Shown here in pieces: positions 8,251 to 16,566 of a stretch of 64,000 nucleotides of DNA (the first letter of the stretch is position 1; each line of letters opens with the position of its first letter). Source of the DNA: Leclercia adecarboxylata (GTDB lineage Bacteria; Pseudomonadota; Gammaproteobacteria; Enterobacterales; Enterobacteriaceae); contig NZ_CP040889.1 of the NCBI RefSeq assembly GCF_006171285.1, positions 3,596,001 through 3,660,000 of the forward strand, in the 5' to 3' direction. The position numbers were made by a program, and so were the translations under genes. Under the pieces are notes generated by a model. That model was not told the origin of the DNA. It ran no database searches and saw only the letters and a list, made by a program, of their open reading frames with translations.

Positions 8251-8362
8251 TGTTGTACTCTGTACAACATGGTTTTATCAAACAAAACCACTATAGCGGT
8301 GACGCGTTCTTTTTATCCAGTTAATGGAAGGTTTAAATGATGTAAATAAGAGGTGACTCACA
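8251..8362 (-). promoter_or_regulatory. Promoter/operator region of the MFS gene with perfect GTAC palindrome
   Basis: TGTTGTACTCTGTACAACA (8251-8269) is a perfect 8-3-8 palindrome. Upstream in the transcribed direction are a TATAGT -10 (8290-8295) with no clear -35, and a GATGTAAA...GTGACTCACA block (8339-8362) that matches 5992-6015 at 21 of 24 positions. Layout suggests an activator site near -60 to -80 and an operator just downstream of the transcription start. Confidence 0.6.
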
Positions 8363-8414
8363 GATGAGAGGGTGTGGGTATACAGAGAGGGGAGGGGCGA
8401 AATAATGAAGTTTT

Positions 8415-8469
8415 GTAGGCCGGGTAAGGCGCAGCCGCCACCCGGCAGTGCATTGTTGCGCCGGGCGGC
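8415..8469. repeat. REP palindrome
   Basis: GGCCGGGTAAGGC paired with GCCGCCACCCGGC, then a GCGCCGGGCGG half. Same unit as at 4144. It lies between the MFS promoter and the disrupted small gene. Confidence 0.85.
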
Positions 8470-8501
8470 ACTGCGTTTGCCCGGTCTGGGGATTCAGTCC
8501 A

Positions 8502-8735
8502 TCAGCGCATCAATTGCCATGTGCAGCCAGCGCGGCGTGGTTGTTCCGTAGGCCGGGTAAGGCGGAGCCGCCACCCGGCAGTGTTGCGTCGGGCGCACAG
8601 CGCCAGCTTCTCGGCAGGTTCGTCGGTTTCCAGCAGGGTTTGAGCAAAACGCTCGCAGTGATTCGCCAGCACGGTGAAGTCAGTGTTGTGGGAGAAGGGG
8701 ACGGTGAAAATTGGGTGAGCATGGTTTGTAGACAT
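8502..8735 (-). pseudogene. Small gene of unknown function with a REP inserted in its 3' half
   Basis: A start at 8735 (MSTNHAHPIFTVPFSHNTDF) has a strong GAGGAG site 9 bases upstream, so translation here is credible. After about 50 residues (ending near EKLALCA) the frame enters the REP at 8548-8595 and reads REP-encoded residues to a stop at 8502, giving 77 residues. Beyond the REP another frame (TPRWLHMAIDALMD then stop) looks like the original C-terminus. The REP therefore probably broke or shifted the gene. I do not recognise the family; the leader upstream hints at a phage-satellite origin (see 8736-8860). Confidence 0.5.
8548..8595. repeat. REP palindrome inside a small reading frame
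   Basis: Same GCCGGGTAAGGCGGAGCCGCCACCCGGC-type unit as the other REPs of the window. It lies within the frame 8502-8735. Confidence 0.85.
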
Positions 8736-8860
8736 AGGGAATCTCCTCAAAATTAAGAAACCCTGTAATTTTGCGAGAGGCCAATCCCGACGCCTGTTTT
8801 TGCAGGCGCAACAGGAAGATACTGCGGGGAGATCGAAGCGACAACCCAGAAAAATCATTC
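8736..8860 (-). other. Remnant resembling the end of a phage-type Ash/Icd-like reading frame
   Basis: On the minus strand one frame reads VAPAKTGVGIGLSQ, encoded around a small hairpin GCCTG-CAAAAA-CAGGC (about 8794-8809). A VAPAKTG-like stretch is what I recall from Ash/Icd-like proteins of P4-type satellites, which often sit just ahead of a small phage gene as here. A stop lies shortly upstream in this frame, so only a fragment is left. This rests on memory of a short motif. Confidence 0.3.
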
Positions 8861-8921
8861 CCGGAATCCGCCTCGCAAAGTTTTAAAGCAACGGAAAATA
8901 TTACATGGAAACAGCCAGGAA

Positions 8922-9006
8922 CCGCCCGGCGGCGCTACGCTTGCACGGACCTACAAACGGATACCGATTTGTAGGCCGGGTAAGGCGAAGCCGCCACCCG
9001 GCGATG
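8922..9006. repeat. BIME: two REP units facing each other
   Basis: One unit (CCGCCCGGCGGCGCTACGC, from 8922) and one of the GGCCGGGTAAGGC...CCACCCGGC type (8971-9002) in opposite orientation with a 20-base spacer. Confidence 0.8.
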
Positions 9007-9024
9007 TTATTGCGGTGCGATGTG

Positions 9025-9060
9025 TTCCCCTCACCCCATCCCTTTCCCTGAATGGAGAGT
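9025..9060 (-). repeat. Short intergenic repeat, GGAGAG...GGGGTGAGGGG type, copy 2
   Basis: On the minus strand it reads CTCTCCATTCAGGGAAAGGG then ATGGGGTGAGGGG, a diverged copy of the repeats at 3779 and 44590. It lies just downstream of rimO. Confidence 0.65.
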
Positions 9061-9073
9061 GAGCAAAGCGAAA

Positions 9074-10399
9074 TTAAACCCGCGTACCCCACAGGTCATA
9101 CTCGTCGGCGTTCTCAACCTTCACGCGCACGATATCACCCGGTTTCACTTTGGTTTCACCGTTCAGGTAGACCGCACCGTCGATTTCCGGAGCATCGGCC
9201 ATGCTGCGGCCAATGGCGCCTTCTTCGTCCACTTCATCGATGATTACCAGAATTTCACGGCCCACTTTCTCCTGCAGACGTTCAGCAGAGATCTGCTGTT
9301 GCAGCTGCATGAAGCGGTTCCAGCGCTCTTCTTTTACCTCTTCCGGCACCTGATCCGCCAGTTCGTTGGCGGTCGCGCCTTCTACCGGGCTGTACTTGAA
9401 GCAGCCCACGCGATCCAGACGGGCTTCTTTCAGGAAGTCGAGCAGCATCTGGAAGTCTTCTTCGGTTTCACCCGGGAAGCCAACGATAAAGGTGGAGCGC
9501 AGGGTCAGATCCGGGCAGATTTCACGCCACTGCTTGATGCGCGCCAGCTGGCGGTCAACGGAGCCAGGACGCTTCATCAGCTTCAGAATACGCGGGCTGG
9601 CGTGCTGCAGCGGGATATCCAGGTACGGCAGGATTTTGCCTTCGGCCATCAGCGGGATCACGTCGTCCACGTGCGGATACGGGTAGACGTAGTGCAGACG
9701 GGTCCAGATGCCGAGCTTAGCGAGCTGTTCGCACAGGCCGACCATGCTGGTTTTCACCGGCTCGCCGTTGTGGAAACCGGAGCGGTGCTTCACGTCCACG
9801 CCGTAGGCGGAGGTGTCCTGAGAGATCACCAGCAGCTCTTTGACGCCCGCATCCGCCAGACGGTTGGCTTCGGCCAGCACTTCGCCAATCGGACGGCTCA
9901 CCAGATCGCCACGCATGGACGGGATAATGCAGAAGGTGCAGCGATGGTTGCAGCCTTCGGAAATTTTTAAGTACGCGTAGTGACGCGGGGTCAGCTTCAC
10001 GCCCTGTTCCGGCACCAGGCTCAGGAACGGGTTGTGCTTTGGTTTTGGCACATAGTGATGCACATGTTCCAGCACCTGCTCGTAGCTGTGCGGACCGGTG
10101 ATTTCCAGCACCTTAGGATGCACTTCGCGGATTTGATCGACTTTGGCACCCAGACAACCGGTGACAATCACCTTGCCGTTCTCGGTGAGCGCTTCACCGA
10201 TGGCTTCCAGAGACTCCTGCACGGCGCTATCGATAAAGCCGCAGGTGTTAACGATCACCATATCGGCGTTGTCGTAGCTTGGCACCACGTCATAGCCTTC
10301 GGTGCGAAGTTCGGTCAGGATACGTTCGGAATCCACCAGGTTTTTCGGGCAGCCCAGGGAGACGAAGCCGATTTTCGGCTGGTGCGTAACATTGCTCAT
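9074..10399 (-). CDS. rimO: Ribosomal protein S12 (Asp) beta-methylthiotransferase RimO
   Basis: A 441-residue radical-SAM methylthiotransferase that adds a methylthio group to the conserved aspartate of ribosomal protein S12. The N-terminal UPF0004 domain carries Cys17, Cys53 and Cys82 for one 4Fe-4S cluster; the radical SAM motif CNHRCTFC supplies the three cysteines of the second cluster at about 150-157; a C-terminal TRAM domain (about 375-441, ending [13 protein letters not shown]) contacts the substrate. Length and cysteine positions match E. coli RimO. It is monocistronic here, followed by repeats. In K-12 it is next to bssR; here a small gene and a LysR gene lie between. Confidence 0.97.
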   Translation of the reverse strand: MSNVTHQPKIGFVSLGCPKNLVDSERILTELRTEGYDVVPSYDNADMVIVNTCGFIDSAVQESLEAIGEALTENGKVIVTGCLGAKVDQIREVHPKVLEITGPHSYEQVLEHVHHYVPKPKHNPFLSLVPEQGVKLTPRHYAYLKISEGCNHRCTFCIIPSMRGDLVSRPIGEVLAEANRLADAGVKELLVISQDTSAYGVDVKHRSGFHNGEPVKTSMVGLCEQLAKLGIWTRLHYVYPYPHVDDVIPLMAEGKILPYLDIPLQHASPRILKLMKRPGSVDRQLARIKQWREICPDLTLRSTFIVGFPGETEEDFQMLLDFLKEARLDRVGCFKYSPVEGATANELADQVPEEVKEERWNRFMQLQQQISAERLQEKVGREILVIIDEVDEEGAIGRSMADAPEIDGAVYLNGETKVKPGDIVRVKVENADEYDLWGTRV

Positions 10400-10592
10400 A
10401 GATTAAAAAGTAGTCAGTTATGGAGTTATCAGGGCAGGGATTGTACAGGGTTCTTGCAGGGATTTATACAGATCCCTGTGCTGTGCAGGCAGCGGCTAAG
10501 ATTTTCTTATCCCGGCTTTAAGGGGCCCTTATTGGATTGGTTAAACAGATAACTTATCTTTTACCTCGTCGATTACTTAAATGAGGTACGTT

Positions 10593-10766
10593 ATGAGAGA
10601 TATTTATCTGCAATCTAAATTAGAAATGGCCAAAACCCTCCACACCTACGGCGTCGAATTATCCTGTATTTCCGTTGCCACAGGCCTGACCCAGTCAAAA
10701 TTAGTCAATGAATTAAAAATTGCCGATGACAGCGAATTCGGCAAGCATAAAATCAAAAAATACTAA
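10593..10766 (+). CDS. Small 57-residue protein with a helix-turn-helix-like segment
   Basis: Begins MRDIYLQSKLEMAKTL at 10593 with GAGG 6 bases upstream; an ATG at 10581 overlaps that site. The stretch around residues 12-42 (AKTLHTYGVELSCISVATGL then TQSKLVNELKI) has the spacing of a homeodomain-like HTH, as seen at the C-terminus of Rpn-type nucleases and resolvases. The tail is basic (KHKIKKY). I do not recognise a named family. It lies between rimO and a convergent LysR gene, in a stretch absent from the K-12 order. It could be a small regulator or the remnant of a larger gene. Confidence 0.5.
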   Translation: MRDIYLQSKLEMAKTLHTYGVELSCISVATGLTQSKLVNELKIADDSEFGKHKIKKY

Positions 10767-10789
10767 CCTGTCTATTATTCTCTTAACAT

Positions 10790-11710
10790 TCAGGTCGGGT
10801 TATTTACTGAGAAATCGGCCAGCAGGGAATACAGAAGTTTATTCATCTCTTTTCTGAAAGAAGAGTAAATACTGAATTGCGGTAGCGTGAAGGGCGTGTC
10901 CAGTTTCTTCAGGTTATACATCCCGGCATAGGTCGAAAAGACCTTTTCGGGGATAATGCCCAAGCAATCGGTCTGAGAAACAATCAGCAGGATGGACGCG
11001 AAAGAGGTCGTCAGCAGGCAGCGCTCGCTGGAACGGAATTTTTTATCAACGATGCTCCGGTGATAAATAATCTTTTCGTTTTTGGTGTTGTAGCCCACAA
11101 GGTTGGCCTCCCTGAACATCTCTTCCGTTACCGTATCCCCATAAAGAGGATTATCTTTTGCAGCAATCAACACCAGCGTCATATCACTCATCTTCTGGCA
11201 AGAAAGATTACTGCTCTCAACAGAAAAGGTGGAGAACACCACATCCGCCTGGCGCATATTCAGCAGTTCGGTAATTTTCGCTTCGTTGAGATCGGCGGTG
11301 CGGTGCAGCAGGCTGATATCCGAATTCATCCTGACAATCTTTTCCGTGAGCTCAGGAACGACCAGCGGCGAAATAAAGGATTCGGTATAGAGCGTCAGCC
11401 TTCTCTTTTTAATCTGTGACGAGAGCGGAAGCAGGGTGGCGAGTTTATCGATGATCGGCAGGATATTATCGTACAGCTCATCCGCATAGACAGTGGGCAG
11501 CAGAATATTGCCGCTGCGCACAAACAGGTTATCGCCCATCTGCTCGCGCAGTTTTCGCAGCGACTGGCTGACGGCGGAGGGCGATATGTCCAGCATATCG
11601 GCCACTCGGGAGATACTGCCCACGCTGTAAATCAGGCAAAAGAGGGTCAGCAGATTCAGGTCGATCCGGGTTAACGAGACGATCTTTTCTGACACCGGCA
11701 AGGTTTGCAT
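10790..11710 (-). CDS. LysR family transcriptional regulator
   Basis: A 306-residue LysR-type protein. The winged HTH is at about residues 18-75 (LNLLTLFCLIYSVGSISRVA then DMLDISPSAVSQSLRKLREQ), the linker follows, and a periplasmic-binding-protein-like effector domain spans about 100-300. The N-terminal RIDLNLL opening resembles the LeuO/YbeF-type subgroup. Base composition is lower in GC than the neighbouring backbone genes. It is convergent with the small gene at 10593 and divergent from bssR, and it is missing from the K-12 order, so it is probably acquired. Targets unknown. Confidence 0.85.
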   Translation of the reverse strand: MQTLPVSEKIVSLTRIDLNLLTLFCLIYSVGSISRVADMLDISPSAVSQSLRKLREQMGDNLFVRSGNILLPTVYADELYDNILPIIDKLATLLPLSSQIKKRRLTLYTESFISPLVVPELTEKIVRMNSDISLLHRTADLNEAKITELLNMRQADVVFSTFSVESSNLSCQKMSDMTLVLIAAKDNPLYGDTVTEEMFREANLVGYNTKNEKIIYHRSIVDKKFRSSERCLLTTSFASILLIVSQTDCLGIIPEKVFSTYAGMYNLKKLDTPFTLPQFSIYSSFRKEMNKLLYSLLADFSVNNPT

Positions 11711-11950
11711 ACGCCCTCTGTATCACCGCGCGACCCTCTGAAAAATAGCAGGTTGCGCGCCCGCTGCTGTGAGGGAGAAGTATGATTTTGAATTTACCCG
11801 CGCTACAGGCCTTCTCGCTGCTGCCTGGACGCGGCGATTTAACATTGTAAATTATGCAAAACAGTCGCGTATTATTGACCTGACGCATTAAATTGTACAA
11901 AAAACAGCCATAATCTAAAGGTGTTCTAAGCTGACAAGGGGGGAAATAGC

Positions 11951-12334
11951 ATGTCCGTTGACAGACTAAAACGCGATCTTCTGAACAAGATGATCAACGC
12001 CCGAATTGATCTCGCGGCCTATCTGCAGTTGAGGAAAGCGAAGGGGTACATGTCAGTCAGCGAAAGCGACCATCTGCGTGACAACTTCTTTGAACTTTGT
12101 ACTTATATGCGTGAAAAAGCGCCTGAACTGAGAGCCTATTGTAATCCCGAGGAGCAGGCTATGCTCTATCGCGCCGCCGGTTCGCTCACTACCGCAGGCG
12201 TCTGTATGATGACCGGCAACCACGATTGCCCGACATTTATCGCCGTCAACGCAGAGAAGCTGGAAAACTGTCTGAACGATCTCACTCTCTGCATCCAGTA
12301 TCTGAAATCGCATGCACCGCTGATTCGGAGCTGA
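11951..12334 (+). CDS. bssR: Biofilm formation regulatory protein BssR
   Basis: A 127-residue protein starting MSVDRLKRDLLNKMINARID, the same size and pattern as E. coli BssR (YliH). In E. coli it represses biofilm formation and influences indole and AI-2 handling and catabolite genes; it has no clear enzymatic motif. The start has GGGG/AAGGGGGG-rich sequence about 8 bases upstream. The gene is followed by a hairpin at 12339. It is AT-rich relative to its neighbours, as in other enterics. Confidence 0.9.
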   Translation: MSVDRLKRDLLNKMINARIDLAAYLQLRKAKGYMSVSESDHLRDNFFELCTYMREKAPELRAYCNPEEQAMLYRAAGSLTTAGVCMMTGNHDCPTFIAVNAEKLENCLNDLTLCIQYLKSHAPLIRS

Positions 12335-12338
12335 CCCC

Positions 12339-12374
12339 GGGGGAGGCAACTCCCCCAACTGTTTAAGTTTTTGT
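12339..12374 (+). terminator. Probable terminator of bssR
   Basis: GGGGGA (12339-12344) pairs with TCCCCC (12351-12356) around a GGCAAC loop, followed by a T-rich stretch ending GTTTTTG. Confidence 0.6.
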
Positions 12375-12438
12375 AAAAGTAAGAGTGCCCCTGCGCTGAG
12401 TGGCTACCTTTAAGGCATATGTCGAAAAGGAGTGCATT

Positions 12439-13557
12439 ATGCGTCGATCCTCGCTTATTTCCCTGCCAATGTTGCTGATATCCGCCTCGCTGTGTGCGGC
12501 ACCCGCCGACGTGAAGGTCGAAGTGCTGCAAAATAAACTCGATCACCCCTGGTCGCTGGCGTTCCTGCCGGGAGATCAGGGCATGTTGATCACCCTGAAA
12601 GGCGGCCAGCTTAAGCGCTGGCAGGCGGGTAAGGGGCTTTCCGATCCCATCGTCGGCGTGCCGAAGGTCTGGGCTAACGGCCAGGGCGGACTGCTCGACG
12701 TGGTGCTGGCACCTGACTTCGCGACCTCGCGCCGGGTCTGGCTGAGCTATGCCGAAGCGGGGGATGACGGAAAAGCAGGTACGGCGGTGGGGTATGGCCG
12801 TCTGAGCGACGATAATACGCGGCTGGAGGCCTTTAAGGTGGTCTTCCGCCAGCAGCCAAAACTCTCTACCGGTAATCATTTTGGCGGTCGGCTGGTGTTC
12901 GACGGCAAAGGCTATCTCTATATCGCGCTGGGCGAGAATAACCAGCGGCCTACCGCCCAGGATCTGGACAAGCTGCAGGGCAAGGTGGTGCGCCTGACCG
13001 ATCAGGGTGCGGTTCCGGGCGATAACCCCTTCGTAAACCGTAACGATGCGCGGCCGGAAATCTGGTCTTACGGGATCCGCAACCCGCAGGGGATGGCGAT
13101 GAATCCGTGGAGCGATACCCTGTGGCTTAACGAGCACGGCCCGCGCGGCGGGGATGAAATTAACATCCCGGAAAAAGGCAAAAACTACGGCTGGCCGCTG
13201 GCGACGCACGGCATCAATTACAGCGGCTTGCCGATCCCGGAGGCTAAAGGTGAGCACGTTGAAGGCACCGAGCCGCCGCTGTTTGTCTGGAAGCAGTCCC
13301 CGGCCCTGAGCGGGATGGCCTTCTATAACAGCGATGTTTTCCCGCAGTGGAAAAACAAACTGTTTATCGGCGCGCTGAAGGACAAGGATGTGATCGTACT
13401 GAACGTTAACGACAAAAGGGTAACCGAAGAGGGGCGCATTCTGGGGGATCGCGATCAGCGGGTCCGCGATGTGCGGGTCGGGCCGGATGGCTATTTATAC
13501 GTGCTGACCGATGAGTCGGACGGGCAGCTGTTAAAAGTCAGCCCGTCCGGGAAATAG
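12439..13557 (+). CDS. yliI: PQQ-dependent soluble aldose sugar dehydrogenase YliI
   Basis: A 372-residue periplasmic enzyme of the GSDH/SNDH family; the E. coli protein has nearly the same length. A signal peptide spans about residues 1-21 (MRRSSLISLPMLLISASLCA then AP). A six-bladed propeller follows, with LDHPWSLAFLP at the entry, the GNHFGGRL segment holding the likely catalytic His, and IRNPQGMAMNP and HGPRGGDEIN for PQQ and calcium contacts. It oxidises aldoses using PQQ supplied from outside if the cell cannot make it. The start at 12439 has AAGGAG 7 bases upstream. The stop is one base from the convergent gstB. Confidence 0.93.
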   Translation: MRRSSLISLPMLLISASLCAAPADVKVEVLQNKLDHPWSLAFLPGDQGMLITLKGGQLKRWQAGKGLSDPIVGVPKVWANGQGGLLDVVLAPDFATSRRVWLSYAEAGDDGKAGTAVGYGRLSDDNTRLEAFKVVFRQQPKLSTGNHFGGRLVFDGKGYLYIALGENNQRPTAQDLDKLQGKVVRLTDQGAVPGDNPFVNRNDARPEIWSYGIRNPQGMAMNPWSDTLWLNEHGPRGGDEINIPEKGKNYGWPLATHGINYSGLPIPEAKGEHVEGTEPPLFVWKQSPALSGMAFYNSDVFPQWKNKLFIGALKDKDVIVLNVNDKRVTEEGRILGDRDQRVRDVRVGPDGYLYVLTDESDGQLLKVSPSGK

Positions 13558-13558
13558 C

Positions 13559-14185
13559 TTAAGTAACCGGGATCATCACCACGTTACGGTAGGCAGGGCG
13601 TTCGCTCAGCTTAGCCATCCAGCGTTCCAGATGCGGGCGCGCAGCCCAGTCCAGGCCAACGTTGGTGAGGTTCCAGACAAAGGGCGCGACGGCGATGTCG
13701 CCCACGCCAAAGTCGTCGCCCGACAGCCACGGCTGTGTCGCCAGGGTTTCATCCAGCATGGCGAGCAGGGATTCGCAGCTCTCTTTTGCGGCATTAATGG
13801 CCGGGTAGTTACGCTCGGCTTCCGGGGTTCTCACCAGCCCCATCAGGATCACCCGGTGGGCAGGCGACAGCGTCTGGTTGGCCCAGTCCATCCACTTTTC
13901 ACCCACGGCACGCTTTGCGGGAGCATCTATCCAGAGTCGGTTCTGGCCATATTGTGCGGCGAGGTAGCGCACGATGGCGTTGGATTCCCACAGCGTCAGG
14001 TCGGTTTCGTCATCGCGCAGCAGCGGAACCAGGCCATTGGGGTTCATCGCCAGATACTCCGCGTCTTTATTCACCCCGAACTCCAGTCCCGCCATGATCT
14101 GGTTAAAGGGTAAATCGAGCTCTTCCAGCGTCCAGAGCACCTTTTTGACGTTGGTTGAATTGTTCCTGCCCCACAACGTAATCAT
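13559..14185 (-). CDS. gstB: Glutathione S-transferase GstB
   Basis: A 208-residue cytosolic glutathione transferase matching E. coli GstB (YliJ) in size and context. The thioredoxin-like N-terminal domain (about 1-80) contains [15 protein letters not shown] near the active-site helix and the [10 protein letters not shown] motif that binds the glutathione gamma-glutamyl group; the all-helical C-terminal domain follows. GstB conjugates glutathione to electrophiles such as bromoacetate. The coding ends of gstB and yliI converge within two bases. Confidence 0.93.
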   Translation of the reverse strand: MITLWGRNNSTNVKKVLWTLEELDLPFNQIMAGLEFGVNKDAEYLAMNPNGLVPLLRDDETDLTLWESNAIVRYLAAQYGQNRLWIDAPAKRAVGEKWMDWANQTLSPAHRVILMGLVRTPEAERNYPAINAAKESCESLLAMLDETLATQPWLSGDDFGVGDIAVAPFVWNLTNVGLDWAARPHLERWMAKLSERPAYRNVVMIPVT

Positions 14186-14441
14186 AATAACCCCTTATAA
14201 TTAAAGCCGATCTTAAGATAACATCCGAGTGTATGGCTTCACATGGTGAGATAAACCCAACAAATACGCAACAGAGGCGAAAAAAATCGACGTGGTCAAA
14301 GCGTATCGGGTTGTTATTGCATAAACTTTAAAAACTTTACCAGGATTTGGTTTTTTTTAAGGCTTTAGTACGTTATTACTCATCGCTTCTTACGGCACGG
14401 TAGTGTGACGTGATTTTTGGAATGGAAATTCGGGTGGCAAC

Positions 14442-15647
14442 ATGATGCGAAAAACTTCTTCTTTACGCGGTCTGGTAGCGGGTTCTGCGCTGCTGGTCCT
14501 TTTTGCACCTTCGCTGTACGCAGCGGAACAGGCGGCGCCAGAGGCCCCGCCGGTTGATGCGCGCGCCTGGATATTGATGGACTATGCCAGCGGCAAAGTG
14601 CTGGCCGAAGGCAATGCGGACGAGAAACTCGACCCTGCAAGCCTGACAAAAATCATGACCAGCTACGTAGTGGGGCAGGCGCTAAAAGCGGGCAAAATCA
14701 AACTCACCGACATGGTGACCATCGGCAAAGACGCCTGGGCGACCGGCAACCCGGCGCTCCGTGGCTCCTCGGTGATGTTCCTCAAGCCCGGCGATCAAGT
14801 GGCGGTTTCCGATCTGAATAAAGGGGTAATTATTCAGTCGGGGAATGATGCCTGCATCGCGCTGGCCGATTATGTGGCCGGCAGCCAGGATTCGTTTATT
14901 GGCTTGATGAATGGGTATGCGCAAAAATTAGGCCTCACTAACACCACCTTTAAAACGGTTCACGGCCTGGATGCGCCGGGTCAGTTCAGTACCGCCCGGG
15001 ATATGGCGCTGCTCGGTAAGGCGCTGATTCATGACGTGCCGGAAGAGTATGCGATCCACAAAGAGAAAGAGTTCACCTTCAATAAGATCCGCCAGCCGAA
15101 CCGTAACCGCCTGCTCTGGAGCAGCAACGTGAACGTCGACGGGATGAAAACCGGTACCACGGCGGGAGCCGGCTATAACCTCGTGGCGTCAGCGACCCAG
15201 GGCGATATGCGTCTGATCTCGGTGGTGCTGGGCACCAAAACCGACCGCATCCGCTTTAACGAGTCGGAAAAACTGCTGACCTGGGGCTTCCGCTTCTTCG
15301 AAACCGTCACGCCGATTAAGCCGGATGCGACCTTTGTCAGCCAGCGCGTCTGGTTTGGCGATAAGAGCGAGGTCAGCCTCGGTGCCGGGGAAAGCGGTTC
15401 CGTGACCATTCCGCGCGGCCAGCTTAAAAACCTGAAAGCCAGCTACACCCTGACCGATAAACAGCTCACCGCACCGCTGAAAAAAGGCCAGGTGGTGGGC
15501 ACCATCGACTTCCAGCTGAACGGCAAATCCATCGAACAGCGTCCGCTGGTGGTGATGGAAGCGGTGGAGGAGGGCGGCTTCTTCGGCCGGATGTGGGATT
15601 ACGTAATGATGAAATTCCACGAGTGGTTTGGCGGTTGGTTTAAGTAG
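14442..15647 (+). CDS. dacC: D-alanyl-D-alanine carboxypeptidase DacC (PBP6)
   Basis: A 401-residue low-molecular-weight penicillin-binding protein (E. coli 400). A signal peptide covers about residues 1-28 (ends LYAAEQ). The three active-site motifs are present: SxxK as PASLTKIM, SxN as QSGNDACIA, and KTG as [11 protein letters not shown]-terminal amphipathic helix ([18 protein letters not shown]) anchors it to the outer face of the inner membrane. It trims the terminal D-Ala from peptidoglycan pentapeptides, mainly in stationary phase. Two adjacent ATGs (14442, 14445) are possible starts. A BIME follows. Confidence 0.96.
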   Translation: MMRKTSSLRGLVAGSALLVLFAPSLYAAEQAAPEAPPVDARAWILMDYASGKVLAEGNADEKLDPASLTKIMTSYVVGQALKAGKIKLTDMVTIGKDAWATGNPALRGSSVMFLKPGDQVAVSDLNKGVIIQSGNDACIALADYVAGSQDSFIGLMNGYAQKLGLTNTTFKTVHGLDAPGQFSTARDMALLGKALIHDVPEEYAIHKEKEFTFNKIRQPNRNRLLWSSNVNVDGMKTGTTAGAGYNLVASATQGDMRLISVVLGTKTDRIRFNESEKLLTWGFRFFETVTPIKPDATFVSQRVWFGDKSEVSLGAGESGSVTIPRGQLKNLKASYTLTDKQLTAPLKKGQVVGTIDFQLNGKSIEQRPLVVMEAVEEGGFFGRMWDYVMMKFHEWFGGWFK

Positions 15648-15658
15648 TTGAAAACAAC

Positions 15659-15728
15659 GCCGGGTGGCGGCTTCGCCTTACCCGGCCTACAAATATCGTA
15701 GGCCCGCGCAAGCGCAGCGCCGCCGGGC
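15659..15728. repeat. BIME: paired REP units
   Basis: CGCCGGGTGGCGGC...CCTTACCCGGCC followed by an inverted GGCCCGCGC...GCGCCGCCGGGC unit. It lies between the convergent ends of dacC and deoR. Confidence 0.85.
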
Positions 15729-15740
15729 AATAACCCGCGC

Positions 15741-16499
15741 TCAGTACATCAGCTTAATCTGCTGCGCCTTTGCATAAGAAACCAGCTCCTCGTCCGGGCG
15801 ACAGTCGCTCACAATGGCGTTAAAGCGCGTCAGCTCACCCATTCGCGCCGGGCGCACTTTGCCAATCTTGCTGTGGTCCACCACCAGCACATGGTACTGG
15901 GCCATGTTCATCGCCCACTGTTTGACCGGCAGTTCGTCGAGATTAAAGCAGGTCGCCCCCTGGCGGACATGCACGCCCGCCGCGGAGTAAAAGGCGATAT
16001 CCGGGCACAGGTTGTTAAGCGTGTCCTGTAAATTAAGCGGTTTGAAAATCGCATTGCTGGCGTGGAACTCCCCGCCGCAGAGGATCACCCGGCATTCGGG
16101 CTTTTCCTGCAGGGCGAGGAAGGTATTCAGAGAGTAGCAGACGCCGGTAAACGGCAGGTCGTTATCAATGGCTTCGATGATCCACGGCGTGGTGGTGCCG
16201 CAATCGAAAAACAGCGTCTGGTGGGGTTGTACCAGCGACGCGGCAAGACGCGCGGCTTTGCGCTTCTCATCCACCAGGCGGGTCTTTTGATCGCTCAGCA
16301 GGTAGTGGCTGGCGCTGCGGGGCTCAAGGACAATATAGCCGCCAAGCAGCACCACAGGGCCACTTTCACTGTTGAGATCGCGACGAATGGTCATCTCGGA
16401 GACACCCAGCAGCGCGGCGGCTTCTTTCAGGTGCAATTTGTCGCTGCGCTTGAGCGCATTAATCAGTTGAGCCAGCCGTTCGTCACGTCGTGTTTCCAT
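15741..16499 (-). CDS. deoR: Deoxyribose operon repressor DeoR
   Basis: A 252-residue DeoR-family repressor, the E. coli length. N-terminal winged HTH at about residues 5-57 (LNALKRSDKLHLKEAAALLG then VSEMTIRRDLN). The C-terminal sugar-phosphate sensing domain contains FFDCGTTTPWI, which resembles the phosphosugar-binding GTT motif. In E. coli it represses the deo nucleoside-catabolic genes and responds to deoxyribose-5-phosphate. It is monocistronic, between dacC and ybjG as in K-12. Confidence 0.95.
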   Translation of the reverse strand: METRRDERLAQLINALKRSDKLHLKEAAALLGVSEMTIRRDLNSESGPVVLLGGYIVLEPRSASHYLLSDQKTRLVDEKRKAARLAASLVQPHQTLFFDCGTTTPWIIEAIDNDLPFTGVCYSLNTFLALQEKPECRVILCGGEFHASNAIFKPLNLQDTLNNLCPDIAFYSAAGVHVRQGATCFNLDELPVKQWAMNMAQYHVLVVDHSKIGKVRPARMGELTRFNAIVSDCRPDEELVSYAKAQQIKLMY

Positions 16500-16522
16500 A
16501 GGTCCTCGGAGCCATAAATGAA

Positions 16523-16540
16523 CCCCCGTTACGCCGGGGG
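16523..16540 (-). terminator. Probable terminator of the ybjG operon
   Basis: CCCCCG (16523-16528) pairs with CGGGGG (16535-16540); read on the minus strand the hairpin is followed by TTCATTTATG, a short T-rich run. It lies between ybjG and deoR. Confidence 0.5.
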
Positions 16541-16566
16541 CTCAAGTTTAACTCGCTAAACCCGAA

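Noticed and set aside
8415..9006. CRISPR-like array from the regularly repeated REP units
   Set aside because: Units are palindromic REPs in alternating orientation with irregular spacing and no unique spacers of constant length; no cas genes are present.
12166..13257. 363-residue minus-strand frame opposite yliI and bssR
   Set aside because: Antisense shadow running across two clear plus-strand genes with known lengths; composition is that of reversed codons.
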